DNA of 64,000 bases from Bacteroidales bacterium (lineage in GTDB: Bacteria; Bacteroidota; Bacteroidia; Bacteroidales; UBA932), in contig JAFPVJ010000007.1 of NCBI GenBank assembly GCA_017400135.1, positions 1 through 64,000 on the forward strand. Direction: 5' to 3'. Under the pieces are notes generated by a model. The model had not been told where the DNA came from. It ran no database searches and saw nothing but the letters and a program-made list of their open reading frames with translations. The first letter of the stretch is position 1. Every line of letters begins with the position of its first letter. Below, piece after piece: positions 32,903 to 42,473 of the stretch. The position numbers and the translations under genes are program-made.

Positions 32903-33739
32903 CTATCGGGCGAAAAGGGCGAAGAGGGCGGAGCCGCTGCCGGACATGGAGGCGTAGAGGGCGCCGTCGTCGTAGAGGCGCTGCTTGAGGGCGGCGAGTT
33001 CCGGGTGAGCGGCGAAGACGGTGGTTTCGAAGTCGTTGACGAGGGTGTCGCGCCATTGCTCCACGGGTCGGGAGAGGGTTTCTCGGAGAGATATTCCCTC
33101 GCGGGGGACAATGCCGCGGTATGCTTCGGCGGTGCTGACGGCGATGCCGTCGGGGACGATGACGCGGAGGTCGAAGGCGGAGAGATCAAGGTCGTAGGGA
33201 GTCAGGATTTCGCCGCGGCCCTCCCCCATCATCGGGCGGTCGTGGAGGAAGAAGGCGCAGTCGCTGCCCAGGCGGGCGGCATAGGCGGCCAAGGCCTCCT
33301 CTCCGAGGTCCAGTCCGGCCAGGTCTGCAATCATCCGCAGCGCGAAAGCGGCATCCGACGAGCCGCCGCCGAGGCCGGCCCCGACGGGGGCGGTCTTCTC
33401 CAGAAAGATCTTCATCGGCGGCAGTTTGAAGTCAGCCGCCAGCAGGGCGTAGGCGCGGGCCGTCAGGTCCTTCAGCGGATCCCAGTCCACACCGCCGCGG
33501 CGCGCGAGGGTCACCATCAGCGAGCCGTCGGGCGCGATCGCCTGCGCGATCTCGGAGGACGCATAGCGGGCGAAGAGCGAAGCCGACGTCTCGCTCCAGT
33601 CATCGCCCACGATGATTTCCAGGGTGTCGGACAGGCCGTGGTAAGGCACGAACAGCGTCTCGATGTCGTGGTACCCGTCCGGGCGCCGGCGCAGGACCGA
33701 CAGGCCCAGGTTGATCTTGACGTGCGGATGGGTAATCAT
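32903..33739 (-). CDS. ispE: 4-diphosphocytidyl-2-C-methyl-D-erythritol kinase
   Basis: A 278-residue GHMP kinase of the MEP pathway that phosphorylates CDP-methylerythritol. Recognised by HPHVKINLGLSVLRRRPDGYHDIET, the ATP-binding PVGAGLGGGSSDAAF and the C-terminal MSGSGSALFALF. Its ATG overlaps the sufD stop in an ATGA junction, so it is translationally coupled to the Fe-S assembly genes. This fits biochemically, since the later MEP enzymes IspG and IspH are Fe-S proteins, but co-location is the only evidence for a regulatory link. Confidence 0.94.
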   Translation of the reverse strand: MITHPHVKINLGLSVLRRRPDGYHDIETLFVPYHGLSDTLEIIVGDDWSETSASLFARYASSEIAQAIAPDGSLMVTLARRGGVDWDPLKDLTARAYALLAADFKLPPMKIFLEKTAPVGAGLGGGSSDAAFALRMIADLAGLDLGEEALAAYAARLGSDCAFFLHDRPMMGEGRGEILTPYDLDLSAFDLRVIVPDGIAVSTAEAYRGIVPREGISLRETLSRPVEQWRDTLVNDFETTVFAAHPELAALKQRLYDDGALYASMSGSGSALFALFAR

Positions 33740-34350
33740 AGGCCGCGGACCGCCGCCTCCACCTCGGCCGAAAGACGATCCCGTTCGCCGGCATCGCCGA
33801 TGCGTGCCAGGACGGGAGAGAGGAAAGATATCATCTGCAGCACCCGTGCCTCCGACTCCGGAATGCCCCGGGAACGCATATAGAACTGCTCCTCAGCGCT
33901 CAGGAAGCCCGTCGTGGCGCCGTGCGAGCACTCCACATCGTCGGCATAGATCTCCAGCTGGGGCGTCGTCTCCACGCGTGCTTCCTCACTCAGCAGGATG
34001 TTGTGATTCTCTTGGAAGGCCTTGATCCGCTGGGCGCCTTCCTGCACCAGGATGCGACCGTGGAAGGCAGCGCGTGAAGTCCCTCCGGCAATGCCGTTGA
34101 AGAACTGGTGCGAGTGTGAATCTCCCGCATTGTGCCGGACTTCGATGTCGAAGGAGACACGCTCGTCGCCCCCGCAGAGATACAGGCCGGAAAGGCGCAC
34201 CTCGGCCCCCGGTCCGTCGATGTCGACAGTCAGGGGAATGTCAGCGCTCACGCCCGGCAGTACGATGAACACCCAGTCGAGGACCTCGTCCCGACCGACG
34301 CTCACCTGCTGCGGCAGTTCGCTCTTTCCGACGATGAATACCCGGCTCAT
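33736..34350 (-). CDS. sufD: SufD, short form
   Basis: A 204-residue protein matching the C-terminal beta-helix part of SufD, the partner of SufB and SufC in Fe-S cluster scaffold assembly. The conserved block ECSHGATTGFLSAEEQFYM followed by RSRGIPESEARVLQM is clear, as is the preceding RIKAFQENHNILLSEEA. Typical SufD proteins have more than 400 residues, so about half is missing from the N-terminus. ATG 34350 overlaps the sufC stop (ATGA) and the stop overlaps the ispE start, so the short length is set by tight coupling on both sides and not by a visible frameshift. The earlier in-frame start at 34377 would lie inside sufC. Confidence 0.87.
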   Translation of the reverse strand: MSRVFIVGKSELPQQVSVGRDEVLDWVFIVLPGVSADIPLTVDIDGPGAEVRLSGLYLCGGDERVSFDIEVRHNAGDSHSHQFFNGIAGGTSRAAFHGRILVQEGAQRIKAFQENHNILLSEEARVETTPQLEIYADDVECSHGATTGFLSAEEQFYMRSRGIPESEARVLQMISFLSPVLARIGDAGERDRLSAEVEAAVRGL

Positions 34351-35090
34351 ACGATGCTTTCGAATCCTTCTTTCCAAATCTGTTCGGCCAGTTCGCGGCC
34401 GGCGGTGCGCACGATGCGGCCTTCTTTCAATACATGGACTACATCCGGTACGATGTATTCCAGAAGTTTCTGGTAATGGGTGATGATCAGGACGGACTTT
34501 TCAGGGGTGCGGAGGGCATTGACCCCGGCCGCCACGACCTTGAGAGCATCCACGTCCAGGCCGCTGTCCGTCTCGTCCAGGATGGATAGGACCGGATCGA
34601 GCATCGCCATCTGGAAGATCTCGTTGCGTTTTTTCTCGCCGCCGGAAAAGCCGACGTTGACCTCGCGCTTGGCCATTTCGCCCTTCATCTGGACGAAGGC
34701 CATCTTCTCCTTCATCAACTTCAGGAACTCGCCGGCCTTCATTTCCTCAAGGCCCTGGGCCTTCCGGCGGGCGTTCACCGCGGCCTTCATGAAATTGGTG
34801 ATCGACACGCCGGGGATCTCGACCGGATACTGGAAGGACAGGAAGAGGCCCGCCCAGGCGCGCTCCTCGGGCGCCATCGTCAAAAGGTCCCGGCCGTCGA
34901 AGGTCACGGTCCCTTCGGTCACCTCATAGCCCGGACGGCCCGTCAGGACGGCGCCCAGGGTGGATTTGCCCGCTCCATTGGGACCCATGATGGCATGGAC
35001 TTCACCCCGGCCGACCGTCAGGTCGATCCCCCGGAGGATTTCTTTGCCTTCCACCGATGCATGAAGGTTTTTTATCTCTAAAAGACTCAT
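34347..35090 (-). CDS. sufC: Fe-S assembly ATPase SufC
   Basis: A 247-residue ABC-type ATPase that drives the SufBC2D scaffold. Walker A is MGPNGAGKSTLG, the family-specific SufC region VEIPGVSITNFMKAA is present, the ABC signature reads FSGGEKKRNEI, and Walker B is LSILDETDSGLDVDAL. All hallmarks and the length are normal. It lies six bases after the pnuC-like gene and overlaps sufD by four bases. Confidence 0.97.
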   Translation of the reverse strand: MSLLEIKNLHASVEGKEILRGIDLTVGRGEVHAIMGPNGAGKSTLGAVLTGRPGYEVTEGTVTFDGRDLLTMAPEERAWAGLFLSFQYPVEIPGVSITNFMKAAVNARRKAQGLEEMKAGEFLKLMKEKMAFVQMKGEMAKREVNVGFSGGEKKRNEIFQMAMLDPVLSILDETDSGLDVDALKVVAAGVNALRTPEKSVLIITHYQKLLEYIVPDVVHVLKEGRIVRTAGRELAEQIWKEGFESIV

Positions 35091-35096
35091 ATCGTG

Positions 35097-35726
35097 TTAT
35101 GCTTTTTTCTGATACAGTTTCCACCAGGACCAGAGCGACCAGAGGCCGTTGATCAGGTATAGCGCGCAGACGATCGGCATGAAGACGTTGCCCACGCTGA
35201 CGTGCAGGATGATCTGCGTCACGTTGACCAGCAGCCAGGCGATCCAGCAGTCCCATTTCTTCAGGGCAGACAACAGTTGCGCCGTCAGGATCAGCACGGT
35301 CACGCAGCAGTCCAGGTAGGGGTGCGGGTCTGCAGGGAAAAGCGAATCCATCGCCCAGCCCCAGACCAGTGCCACTACGAGGATTGCGCCGATGACGAAA
35401 CCGCGCCCCCGCCAGCTCAGCATGCTGACCTTCAGCCGGCTGCTGTCCTCGGAAGACTGTTCCGACTCCCGGGGATGCGTCCAGCGCCAATGACCCAGGA
35501 CATTGATGGCCAGGGAAATGGGCTGCAGCAGGAGGTTGGCGTAGAGGTTGCGGCTCCAGAACAGGAAGAACAGGGCGGCCGTATACAGGTAGCCGACCCA
35601 GAAGTTGTATTTCGAGTTGCGCCCCGCCAGGAAGACGCAGGTCAGTCCCAGCAATGAACTCACCAGGTCCACCAGCAGCACCGGCTTCCCGCCCAGGGTA
35701 AACAACACGAGTTCAGTCCATTCCAT
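35097..35726 (-). CDS. pnuC: PnuC-like nicotinamide riboside/vitamin transporter
   Basis: A 209-residue membrane protein of the PnuC family, facilitators for nicotinamide riboside and related vitamins. Seven or so hydrophobic segments are visible, with the family regions FLAGRNSKYNFWVGYLYT, QPISLAINVLGHWRW, and WLLVNVTQIILHV close to the C-terminus. It sits between sufB (three bases away) and sufC (six bases away), an unusual place for a transporter. It could equally import thiamine or riboflavin in this phylum, so the substrate is open; the gene symbol is given for the family. Confidence 0.85.
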   Translation of the reverse strand: MEWTELVLFTLGGKPVLLVDLVSSLLGLTCVFLAGRNSKYNFWVGYLYTAALFFLFWSRNLYANLLLQPISLAINVLGHWRWTHPRESEQSSEDSSRLKVSMLSWRGRGFVIGAILVVALVWGWAMDSLFPADPHPYLDCCVTVLILTAQLLSALKKWDCWIAWLLVNVTQIILHVSVGNVFMPIVCALYLINGLWSLWSWWKLYQKKA

Positions 35727-35729
35727 ACG

Positions 35730-37163
<1,434 letters not shown>

Positions 37164-37169
37164 AGGATA

Positions 37170-37177
37170 CAAAGATA
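37170..37177 (-). promoter_or_regulatory. -7 promoter box TATCTTTG for the suf operon
   Basis: Exact consensus on the minus strand, last base seven positions before the A of sufB's ATG; near-leaderless transcript predicted. Confidence 0.6.
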
Positions 37178-37199
37178 CACACTATTTCCATATTTTTCT

Positions 37200-37207
37200 T
37201 ACCTTTG
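37200..37207 (+). promoter_or_regulatory. -7 promoter box TACCTTTG
   Basis: Exact consensus 28 bases upstream of ATG 37236, divergent from the suf promoter. Confidence 0.55.
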
Positions 37208-37235
37208 TTTCCGCGAGAAACTAAAGCCAGAACCC

Positions 37236-38363
37236 ATGATAGAAATTGTCGAGACCCTGACCCGCCGTCAGCAGCTTGATTTCTTGAATTTCCCCAACCG
37301 CCTCTTCAAAGGCAACCCCTGCTATGTCCCGCCGCTCTGGATGGACGAGAAAAAAATCTTCCGGAAGGACTATCTCTATTATGAGACCTGCGAGGCCGTC
37401 TATTACAACGCCTACAAGGACGGCGTGATGGCCGGACGCATCAGCGGCATCCTCCAGAAAGCTTCCAACGAGAAGATGGGCCAGAAGCGCATCCGCTTCA
37501 CCCGCTTCGACTGCATCGAGGACTTCGAGGTCGCGAAGGCCCTTTTCGAGAAAGTGGAGGCCTGGGCCAAGTCGAAAGGAATGGACACGGTCTGCGGCCC
37601 GCTGGGCTTCTCGGACCTGGAGCGCGAAGGCCTGCTGGTCGATGGCTTCGAAGAGCCGGAGACCTTCGAAGAGCAGTACAATCCCCCTTATTACGTGGAT
37701 TTCATCGAGCGGCTGGGTTACGTCAAGGAAGTGGACTGGCTGGAATCCCGCGTCTATGCGGCGGATCCCCAGACGGAGAAGCAGATGTTCGAGATGTCCG
37801 AGTTCATCATGAAGCGCTACAACCTGCGTTTCGGCCCCGCCAAGAACGGCCGCGACTTCATCAAGCGCTATGTGGACGGTTTCTTCGAGATCCTGGACAA
37901 GTCCTACGAACACATCTATGGCACCGTTCCCTTCACCGAGAGCATGAAACAGCTGATGGTGGACAATTTCACCCTGCTGGTGGATGAGAAGCATGCCGCC
38001 GTGGTCCTGGACGAGAATGACAAAGTCGTCCTCATCGCCCTCTGCCTGCCGAGCATCGCGAAAGCCATGCAGCGAAGCGGCGGTCGTCTCACACCCCGCG
38101 CCTTGATCGAAATCCTCCGGGCCAAGCGCCGGCCGGAGATCATCGACTTCGCCCTGATCGGCGTGGATCCCGCCTGGATGAACCGGGGCGTCAGCGTCTG
38201 CATCGCGGCCCGGCTCTCAGAGCGCCTGCGCACTTCCCCGGGCCTGAAATACGGCGAGACCAACCTCAACCTGGAAGACAACGCCGCCATCCTGCACCTG
38301 TGGAAACGCTTCCGGCACGAAACCGTGAAGCGCAGGCGGGCCTACGTCAAGACGCTGGCCTGA
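37236..38363 (+). CDS. GNAT-fold acyltransferase-like protein
   Basis: A 375-residue cytoplasmic protein of a conserved Bacteroidota family of unknown function that looks like an acyl-CoA N-acyltransferase. Visible features: NPCYVPPLWMDEKKIF near the start, VMAGRISGILQ as a typical GNAT strand pair, CGPLGFSDLEREGLLVDGF, NPPYYVDFIERLGYVKEVDW, and a second acyltransferase-like half ending with FALIGVDPAWMNRGVS and TNLNLEDNAAILHLWKRF. The start at 37236 follows its promoter box; a long in-frame extension to 35919 runs antisense through sufB and is spurious. Substrate unknown. Confidence 0.75.
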   Translation: MIEIVETLTRRQQLDFLNFPNRLFKGNPCYVPPLWMDEKKIFRKDYLYYETCEAVYYNAYKDGVMAGRISGILQKASNEKMGQKRIRFTRFDCIEDFEVAKALFEKVEAWAKSKGMDTVCGPLGFSDLEREGLLVDGFEEPETFEEQYNPPYYVDFIERLGYVKEVDWLESRVYAADPQTEKQMFEMSEFIMKRYNLRFGPAKNGRDFIKRYVDGFFEILDKSYEHIYGTVPFTESMKQLMVDNFTLLVDEKHAAVVLDENDKVVLIALCLPSIAKAMQRSGGRLTPRALIEILRAKRRPEIIDFALIGVDPAWMNRGVSVCIAARLSERLRTSPGLKYGETNLNLEDNAAILHLWKRFRHETVKRRRAYVKTLA

Positions 38364-38376
38364 AATCTGTCGGCAG

Positions 38377-39234
38377 CTAATAAGTATGGACGCTGATGCC
38401 TCGGGCAGACGGCAAATAATTGACACCCCACCAGCACATCTGGAGAAGCAGGAAGCAAAGGATCAGGGCCAGGAAGGCCCGAAGGGCGTTGCGACGGCTG
38501 ACGACATCGAACGACAAGGCATTGTCTCCCGCAGGACCTGAAGGATCCGGAGCGTGAATGACGCCGGCGGGCCCGCGGCGCAAATGCAGATAACCCAGAT
38601 AGCCCAGCCAGGTAGCCAACGCCCAGGTTTCCTTCGGGTCCCAGCTCCACCAGTCTCCCCAGGCCTCCTTGGCCCAGAGCGCCCCCATCACCATTCCGAA
38701 GGTTAGAAAGGCCCATCCGATCCGCACCAGGATGTCGCAGCGCCGCATCTCCTCCGGCAGCGGCGTCTGTTTCTTCATCCGTATCCATAGCCAGATCGCG
38801 TACAGAGTCACGGCTCCCAGCAGCGCGTAGGCGAACATATATACGATCACGTGCGGCACGAACCAGGGACTCTGCAACGCCGGCATCAGCGGCCGGTCGT
38901 GTATCTCGGGCTTAAAGAGATTGATGCAGAGGAAAACGACCGCCATCACGGTCCCGTACGGCAAGATCCACTTGTAGCGCCAGCTCAGATAGATGACGGC
39001 GCCTATCAGCGACAGGAAAAACGAATACCAGAGCCGCGTCTCCCCCATCGTGCGCATCGGCGGGCGCTTCAGCGTCACCCACATCCCTACGATGAAAACC
39101 AGCAAAGCGGCCGTTCCCAGCAGGAACAGCGCCGCCCCCGGTCCCGTCTTTTTCGAGAAGATGGAGACCACGGATCCAAGGACCCAGCACAAAGCCGCAA
39201 AAGCGGCGAACCAGACGAACAGATCCCAACTCAT
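38377..39234 (-). CDS. ccsA: cytochrome c biogenesis protein CcsA
   Basis: A 285-residue multi-pass membrane protein of the system II cytochrome c maturation pathway, which carries heme across the membrane. The tryptophan-rich heme motif WGDWWSWDPKET is present, and several hydrophobic helices flank it. Start ATG 39234 overlaps the stop of the upstream ResB-like gene (ATGA). It is the last gene of the cytochrome operon 44000-38377; together with the ResB-like protein it would attach heme to the CxxCH motifs of the cytochrome encoded at the operon head. Confidence 0.93.
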   Translation of the reverse strand: MSWDLFVWFAAFAALCWVLGSVVSIFSKKTGPGAALFLLGTAALLVFIVGMWVTLKRPPMRTMGETRLWYSFFLSLIGAVIYLSWRYKWILPYGTVMAVVFLCINLFKPEIHDRPLMPALQSPWFVPHVIVYMFAYALLGAVTLYAIWLWIRMKKQTPLPEEMRRCDILVRIGWAFLTFGMVMGALWAKEAWGDWWSWDPKETWALATWLGYLGYLHLRRGPAGVIHAPDPSGPAGDNALSFDVVSRRNALRAFLALILCFLLLQMCWWGVNYLPSARGISVHTY

Positions 39235-40190
39235 CGCGGCAGATCCTCCTTTTTCCGGCGACCGCCGGCCGTCAAAAACATTAGTATACCTGCAGCGAGC
39301 AGCAGCCACAGTCCTGCGGCAATCACGGGATACCAGCCGTCCTTGACACAAAGCAATTCACTGTAACGGCTCTCCTTGCCCTGTGACATATCATAACCAT
39401 ACTGATAGATCCGCCAGGGTCCCTGGCGGACCGGATGGTTGACCGAGATGTCGACTTTCCGCTCCCCTTTCCCGGTCCGCAGCGTCACGTCGGAAAGATA
39501 ACGTTTGGGGAAACGGGGAGGCATCGTCACCACCCTTCCGTCCTCCATTCTCACCGTGTCGACCGGCCCCGTGACCGGGTATTCTTCGATGGTGAAATCG
39601 TTCAGGACCAGCATGAAAGGCAGTTCCACCAATGCGCCGGCCTCATCCTCGCCGACCGCGACCGGCTGTCCCCGCTCCGCCGTCACCAGCGCCTCAACCT
39701 TGTCCCCGCTGCCGAAAAATGATCCGGCCAGGACCAGATAGACGGCGACATGGGACAGCGTCGAAGCCAGACGGCCGGACTTCAGATGCAGGAGTCCCGA
39801 TACCGCCGAGATCCCGATCCCGGTCATCAGATAAAGCGCCAGGAAGTTGAAAGCCCAGGAAGAGCGCATGTCCGTCCAGCCCAGCGCCGCGACAACTCCC
39901 TTCCCATCCGGGACCTGGGGAACCAAGCCGAACAGTACGCAGAGCGCCGTGAATGAGACAACCGAAGCGACGCTCGCATAACGGTCGTACAGGCGCCTCA
40001 GGCGGGGAAAACGGTCTGACAGCGTGAAGATCAGGACCAGCCCGTAAGTATAGACCAGCGCCGCGACGGCGCTCCAGGGATACTGCAGCAGCCGGGGCGG
40101 AATCCCTCCCCACAATAACTGAAAAACTGTGCCCAGCAGAAAAAGCAGGGCACAGCAGATGAAAGCGCGTTTGTATCCCCAGGGGAGCAT
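39231..40190 (-). CDS. ResB/Ccs1-like cytochrome c biogenesis protein
   Basis: A 319-residue membrane protein with four to five hydrophobic helices and a large extracytoplasmic loop before the last helix (WPVIAAGLWLLLAAGILMFL region). The pattern of the ResB/Ccs1 family is seen in SHVAVYLVLAGSFFG, the periplasmic strand-rich region with SVNHPVRQGPWRIYQYGYD, and the short Lys/Arg-rich C-terminus. It works with CcsA to keep apocytochrome cysteines reduced and to ligate heme. It is in the same operon, coupled by an ATGA to ccsA, and 14 bases after the isomerase gene. Confidence 0.88.
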   Translation of the reverse strand: MLPWGYKRAFICCALLFLLGTVFQLLWGGIPPRLLQYPWSAVAALVYTYGLVLIFTLSDRFPRLRRLYDRYASVASVVSFTALCVLFGLVPQVPDGKGVVAALGWTDMRSSWAFNFLALYLMTGIGISAVSGLLHLKSGRLASTLSHVAVYLVLAGSFFGSGDKVEALVTAERGQPVAVGEDEAGALVELPFMLVLNDFTIEEYPVTGPVDTVRMEDGRVVTMPPRFPKRYLSDVTLRTGKGERKVDISVNHPVRQGPWRIYQYGYDMSQGKESRYSELLCVKDGWYPVIAAGLWLLLAAGILMFLTAGGRRKKEDLPR

Positions 40191-40204
40191 GGCCTCAAAG
40201 GAGA

Positions 40205-41113
40205 TCAGGCCTCAGCCCACTGGTCACGAAGCAACTGCACCGCCGCGGGAACCAGGACCTCCCGGTCGCCGCCGCAGCCACATTCGAAGCTGACGAAATG
40301 CTCATAATGGATCTCCTTGAGAGCCCGGAATCCCTGGACGTACGTATCCGTATCCGGGAACTCGCCAGGCATCGTCCGGTCTCCCTTGGACGCGATGTGG
40401 ACGTGGCGCAGATAACCCCAACCGGCGGCCATGAAGGCGGCGTAGTCGGAAGTCTCTTCCTTCATGTGCCAGAAGTCGCCCATGCACTTGACACCCTCGC
40501 ACTGGACATCCCGGCAGATAGCGGCCGCATCGGCCACCTGGCGCAGATAGAACGCCTCCTTGCGGTTGAGCGGCTCCAGGATCACGGTCGTACCGTGCTG
40601 CAGGGCATATTGGCCCAATTCGCGGAGCTGGGCGACCAGATAGTCGCGAGTCTCCATCGTATGGGGCAGGCAGGGCTTCTGTCCGTTGAACGCCGGCACC
40701 ATGATGACGCCGACCGAGCCGATCTGGCCCGCTGCGTCGATGATCTCACGCATCGAAGAGTCGAAGGCGGCCTTCACGGCCGGATCTTCGGCCAGGATGA
40801 ACCCGTCGAAACCCGCACAGATGGCCGAAACCTTGATGTCGCGGCCGCGCAGGTTCTGCTCGATCTCATTGTAGTGCGAAAGCAGGTATTTGCCGCCGGG
40901 CTCGTAGCCTTCGATCCCGAGTTTCTCCATGTAATCGAATTTCTCGGCCAGGCTTTCGCCGGGAGGCGTGCCGTGCTGGAAGGAAAGGTGCAGCTTTACG
41001 TCGGACTTCTTCGCCTTCGGGGCGCAGCCGGAAAGCAGACCCAGGGGCGAAGAGGCTGCCGCAACGGCACCCGCCCCCAGGAGGGAAGTCTTGAAGAAAT
41101 CTCTTCTATCCAT
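40205..41113 (-). CDS. Tat-exported sugar phosphate isomerase/epimerase-like lipoprotein
   Basis: A 302-residue TIM-barrel protein of the AP-endonuclease-2/xylose-isomerase-like superfamily. The N-terminus MDRRDFFKTSLLGAGA is a twin-arginine signal, followed by a lipobox LLSGC (Cys30), so it should be folded and cofactor-loaded in the cytoplasm and then anchored outside. Barrel features are TVILEPLNRKEAFYL, CMGDFWHMKEE, HVHIASKGDRTMPGEFPD and FVSFECGCGG, which offer Glu, Asp, His and Glu metal ligands. In Bacteroides, exported proteins of this fold work with Gfo/Idh/MocA enzymes on 3-keto sugars; that role here is inferred from the neighbour at 41122. Confidence 0.86.
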   Translation of the reverse strand: MDRRDFFKTSLLGAGAVAAASSPLGLLSGCAPKAKKSDVKLHLSFQHGTPPGESLAEKFDYMEKLGIEGYEPGGKYLLSHYNEIEQNLRGRDIKVSAICAGFDGFILAEDPAVKAAFDSSMREIIDAAGQIGSVGVIMVPAFNGQKPCLPHTMETRDYLVAQLRELGQYALQHGTTVILEPLNRKEAFYLRQVADAAAICRDVQCEGVKCMGDFWHMKEETSDYAAFMAAGWGYLRHVHIASKGDRTMPGEFPDTDTYVQGFRALKEIHYEHFVSFECGCGGDREVLVPAAVQLLRDQWAEA

Positions 41114-41121
41114 AAGCCGTC

Positions 41122-42456
41122 TTATTTAGCCTTGCCCGGCACCTGGACGGTGTATTTGGACATATCCATCGGACCCATCTCCAGTTTCTCAGGCATGTAG
41201 TCGATCTGGGAGGCGTTGATCTCGTCCCAGGTCACGGACTCACCCGTGTAAGCAGCCTCACGGCCCATGACGCCGGCCAAGCAGGAGATGGCCGTTTCCT
41301 CGGCCTCGACGTGCATCTCGCCCTTGCGGATATGGTTGACCCAGTCGACGTGCTCCAGGACGTACGGATTGTTCTGGGTGTGCTCCGCCTTCTCGGCTTC
41401 CTCGTCATATTTCCAGAGCACATTGCCCTTGAGGTCATAGATTTCCTTCTTGTCGCTGCGCCAGTAGCCCTTCGTGCCGTGCACTTCCTCGCGGACGGCG
41501 GTGGTGCAGCCGTCGATCTGGCGGCACATGCTGTGGCAGTGGACGCCGTTGCCGAACTGGAAGTCAACGCTGAACTGGTCATACTGGTCGCCGGTGATAC
41601 GGCGATGCCGGGCACCAACCGCGTGGGCGCGAGTCGGCTTGAGACCGGACATCCAGAGGAAAACATCGATGTTGTGGACGTGCTGCTCGACGATGTGGTC
41701 GCCGGAGAGCCATTTCCAGTTGACCCAGTCACGGATCATCCATTCCATGTCGCTCCAACCCTTCTGACGCTCACGATACCAGAGCATGCCCTGGTTCCAG
41801 TAGACATTGCCGCCGGTGATCTCGCCGATCAGGCCTTCGGAAATCTTCTGATAGGCCTCGACATACTCGCGCTGGTGGTGGCGCTGGGTGCCGGTGACGA
41901 CGCACAGGCCCTTCGCCTCGGCCTGCTTGGAAGCGGCCACGCAGGTGCGGTAGCCCTTGGGATCCACGCAGATCGGCTTCTCCAGGAAGGAATGGACACC
42001 CTTCTCGACCGCATACTTGAACTGGTCGGGACGGAAGACGGGCGGCGTGGTGAGGATCACCATGTCGACCATGTCGATAACCTTCTTGTAGGCGTCGAAG
42101 CCCACGAAGCAGTTCTCGTCCGGGACGACCTGTCCTCGCTTGTCAAGCATCGCCTTGACATCGGCGATCCGGTCCTGGAAGACATCGCCCAACGCAACGA
42201 CCTTGATGCCGTCAGCGGCATCCAGCAGGTTCTGGATGGCACCCGAGCCACGGCCGCCGCAACCGACGAGACCGACTTTCAGTTCCTTGCCGTCAATGGC
42301 CTTGTCGGGGAGTTCAGGCACATAATAGCTGCCCGGCTGGCGGAGCGGAGTGATTCTTTCTTTTTTGCTGCAGGAAGAGAGGCCGACGACGCCCGCTGCG
42401 CCGAGGACCGCGGAATAAGAGAGAAACTCTCTTCTACCCATTTTGTTGTCGCTCAT
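41122..42456 (-). CDS. Tat-exported Gfo/Idh/MocA family oxidoreductase lipoprotein
   Basis: A 444-residue NAD(P)-dependent sugar oxidoreductase. The Tat signal is GRREFLSYSAVLGAAGVVG followed by a lipobox LSSC. The Rossmann motif is VGLVGCGGRGSG, the catalytic Lys is in the EKP motif of SFLEKPICVDP, and the C-terminal alpha/beta domain contains GGNVYWNQGMLWYRE and DHIVEQHVHNIDVFLWMSG. Members with Tat export keep a bound nicotinamide cofactor and oxidise or interconvert sugars outside the cytoplasm. The ATG at 42456 is chosen since it opens the Tat signal; a longer frame to 42543 lies inside the cytochrome gene. It lies eight bases before the isomerase gene. Confidence 0.92.
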   Translation of the reverse strand: MSDNKMGRREFLSYSAVLGAAGVVGLSSCSKKERITPLRQPGSYYVPELPDKAIDGKELKVGLVGCGGRGSGAIQNLLDAADGIKVVALGDVFQDRIADVKAMLDKRGQVVPDENCFVGFDAYKKVIDMVDMVILTTPPVFRPDQFKYAVEKGVHSFLEKPICVDPKGYRTCVAASKQAEAKGLCVVTGTQRHHQREYVEAYQKISEGLIGEITGGNVYWNQGMLWYRERQKGWSDMEWMIRDWVNWKWLSGDHIVEQHVHNIDVFLWMSGLKPTRAHAVGARHRRITGDQYDQFSVDFQFGNGVHCHSMCRQIDGCTTAVREEVHGTKGYWRSDKKEIYDLKGNVLWKYDEEAEKAEHTQNNPYVLEHVDWVNHIRKGEMHVEAEETAISCLAGVMGREAAYTGESVTWDEINASQIDYMPEKLEMGPMDMSKYTVQVPGKAK

Positions 42457-42473
42457 ACTATCTCTTGTTTTAG

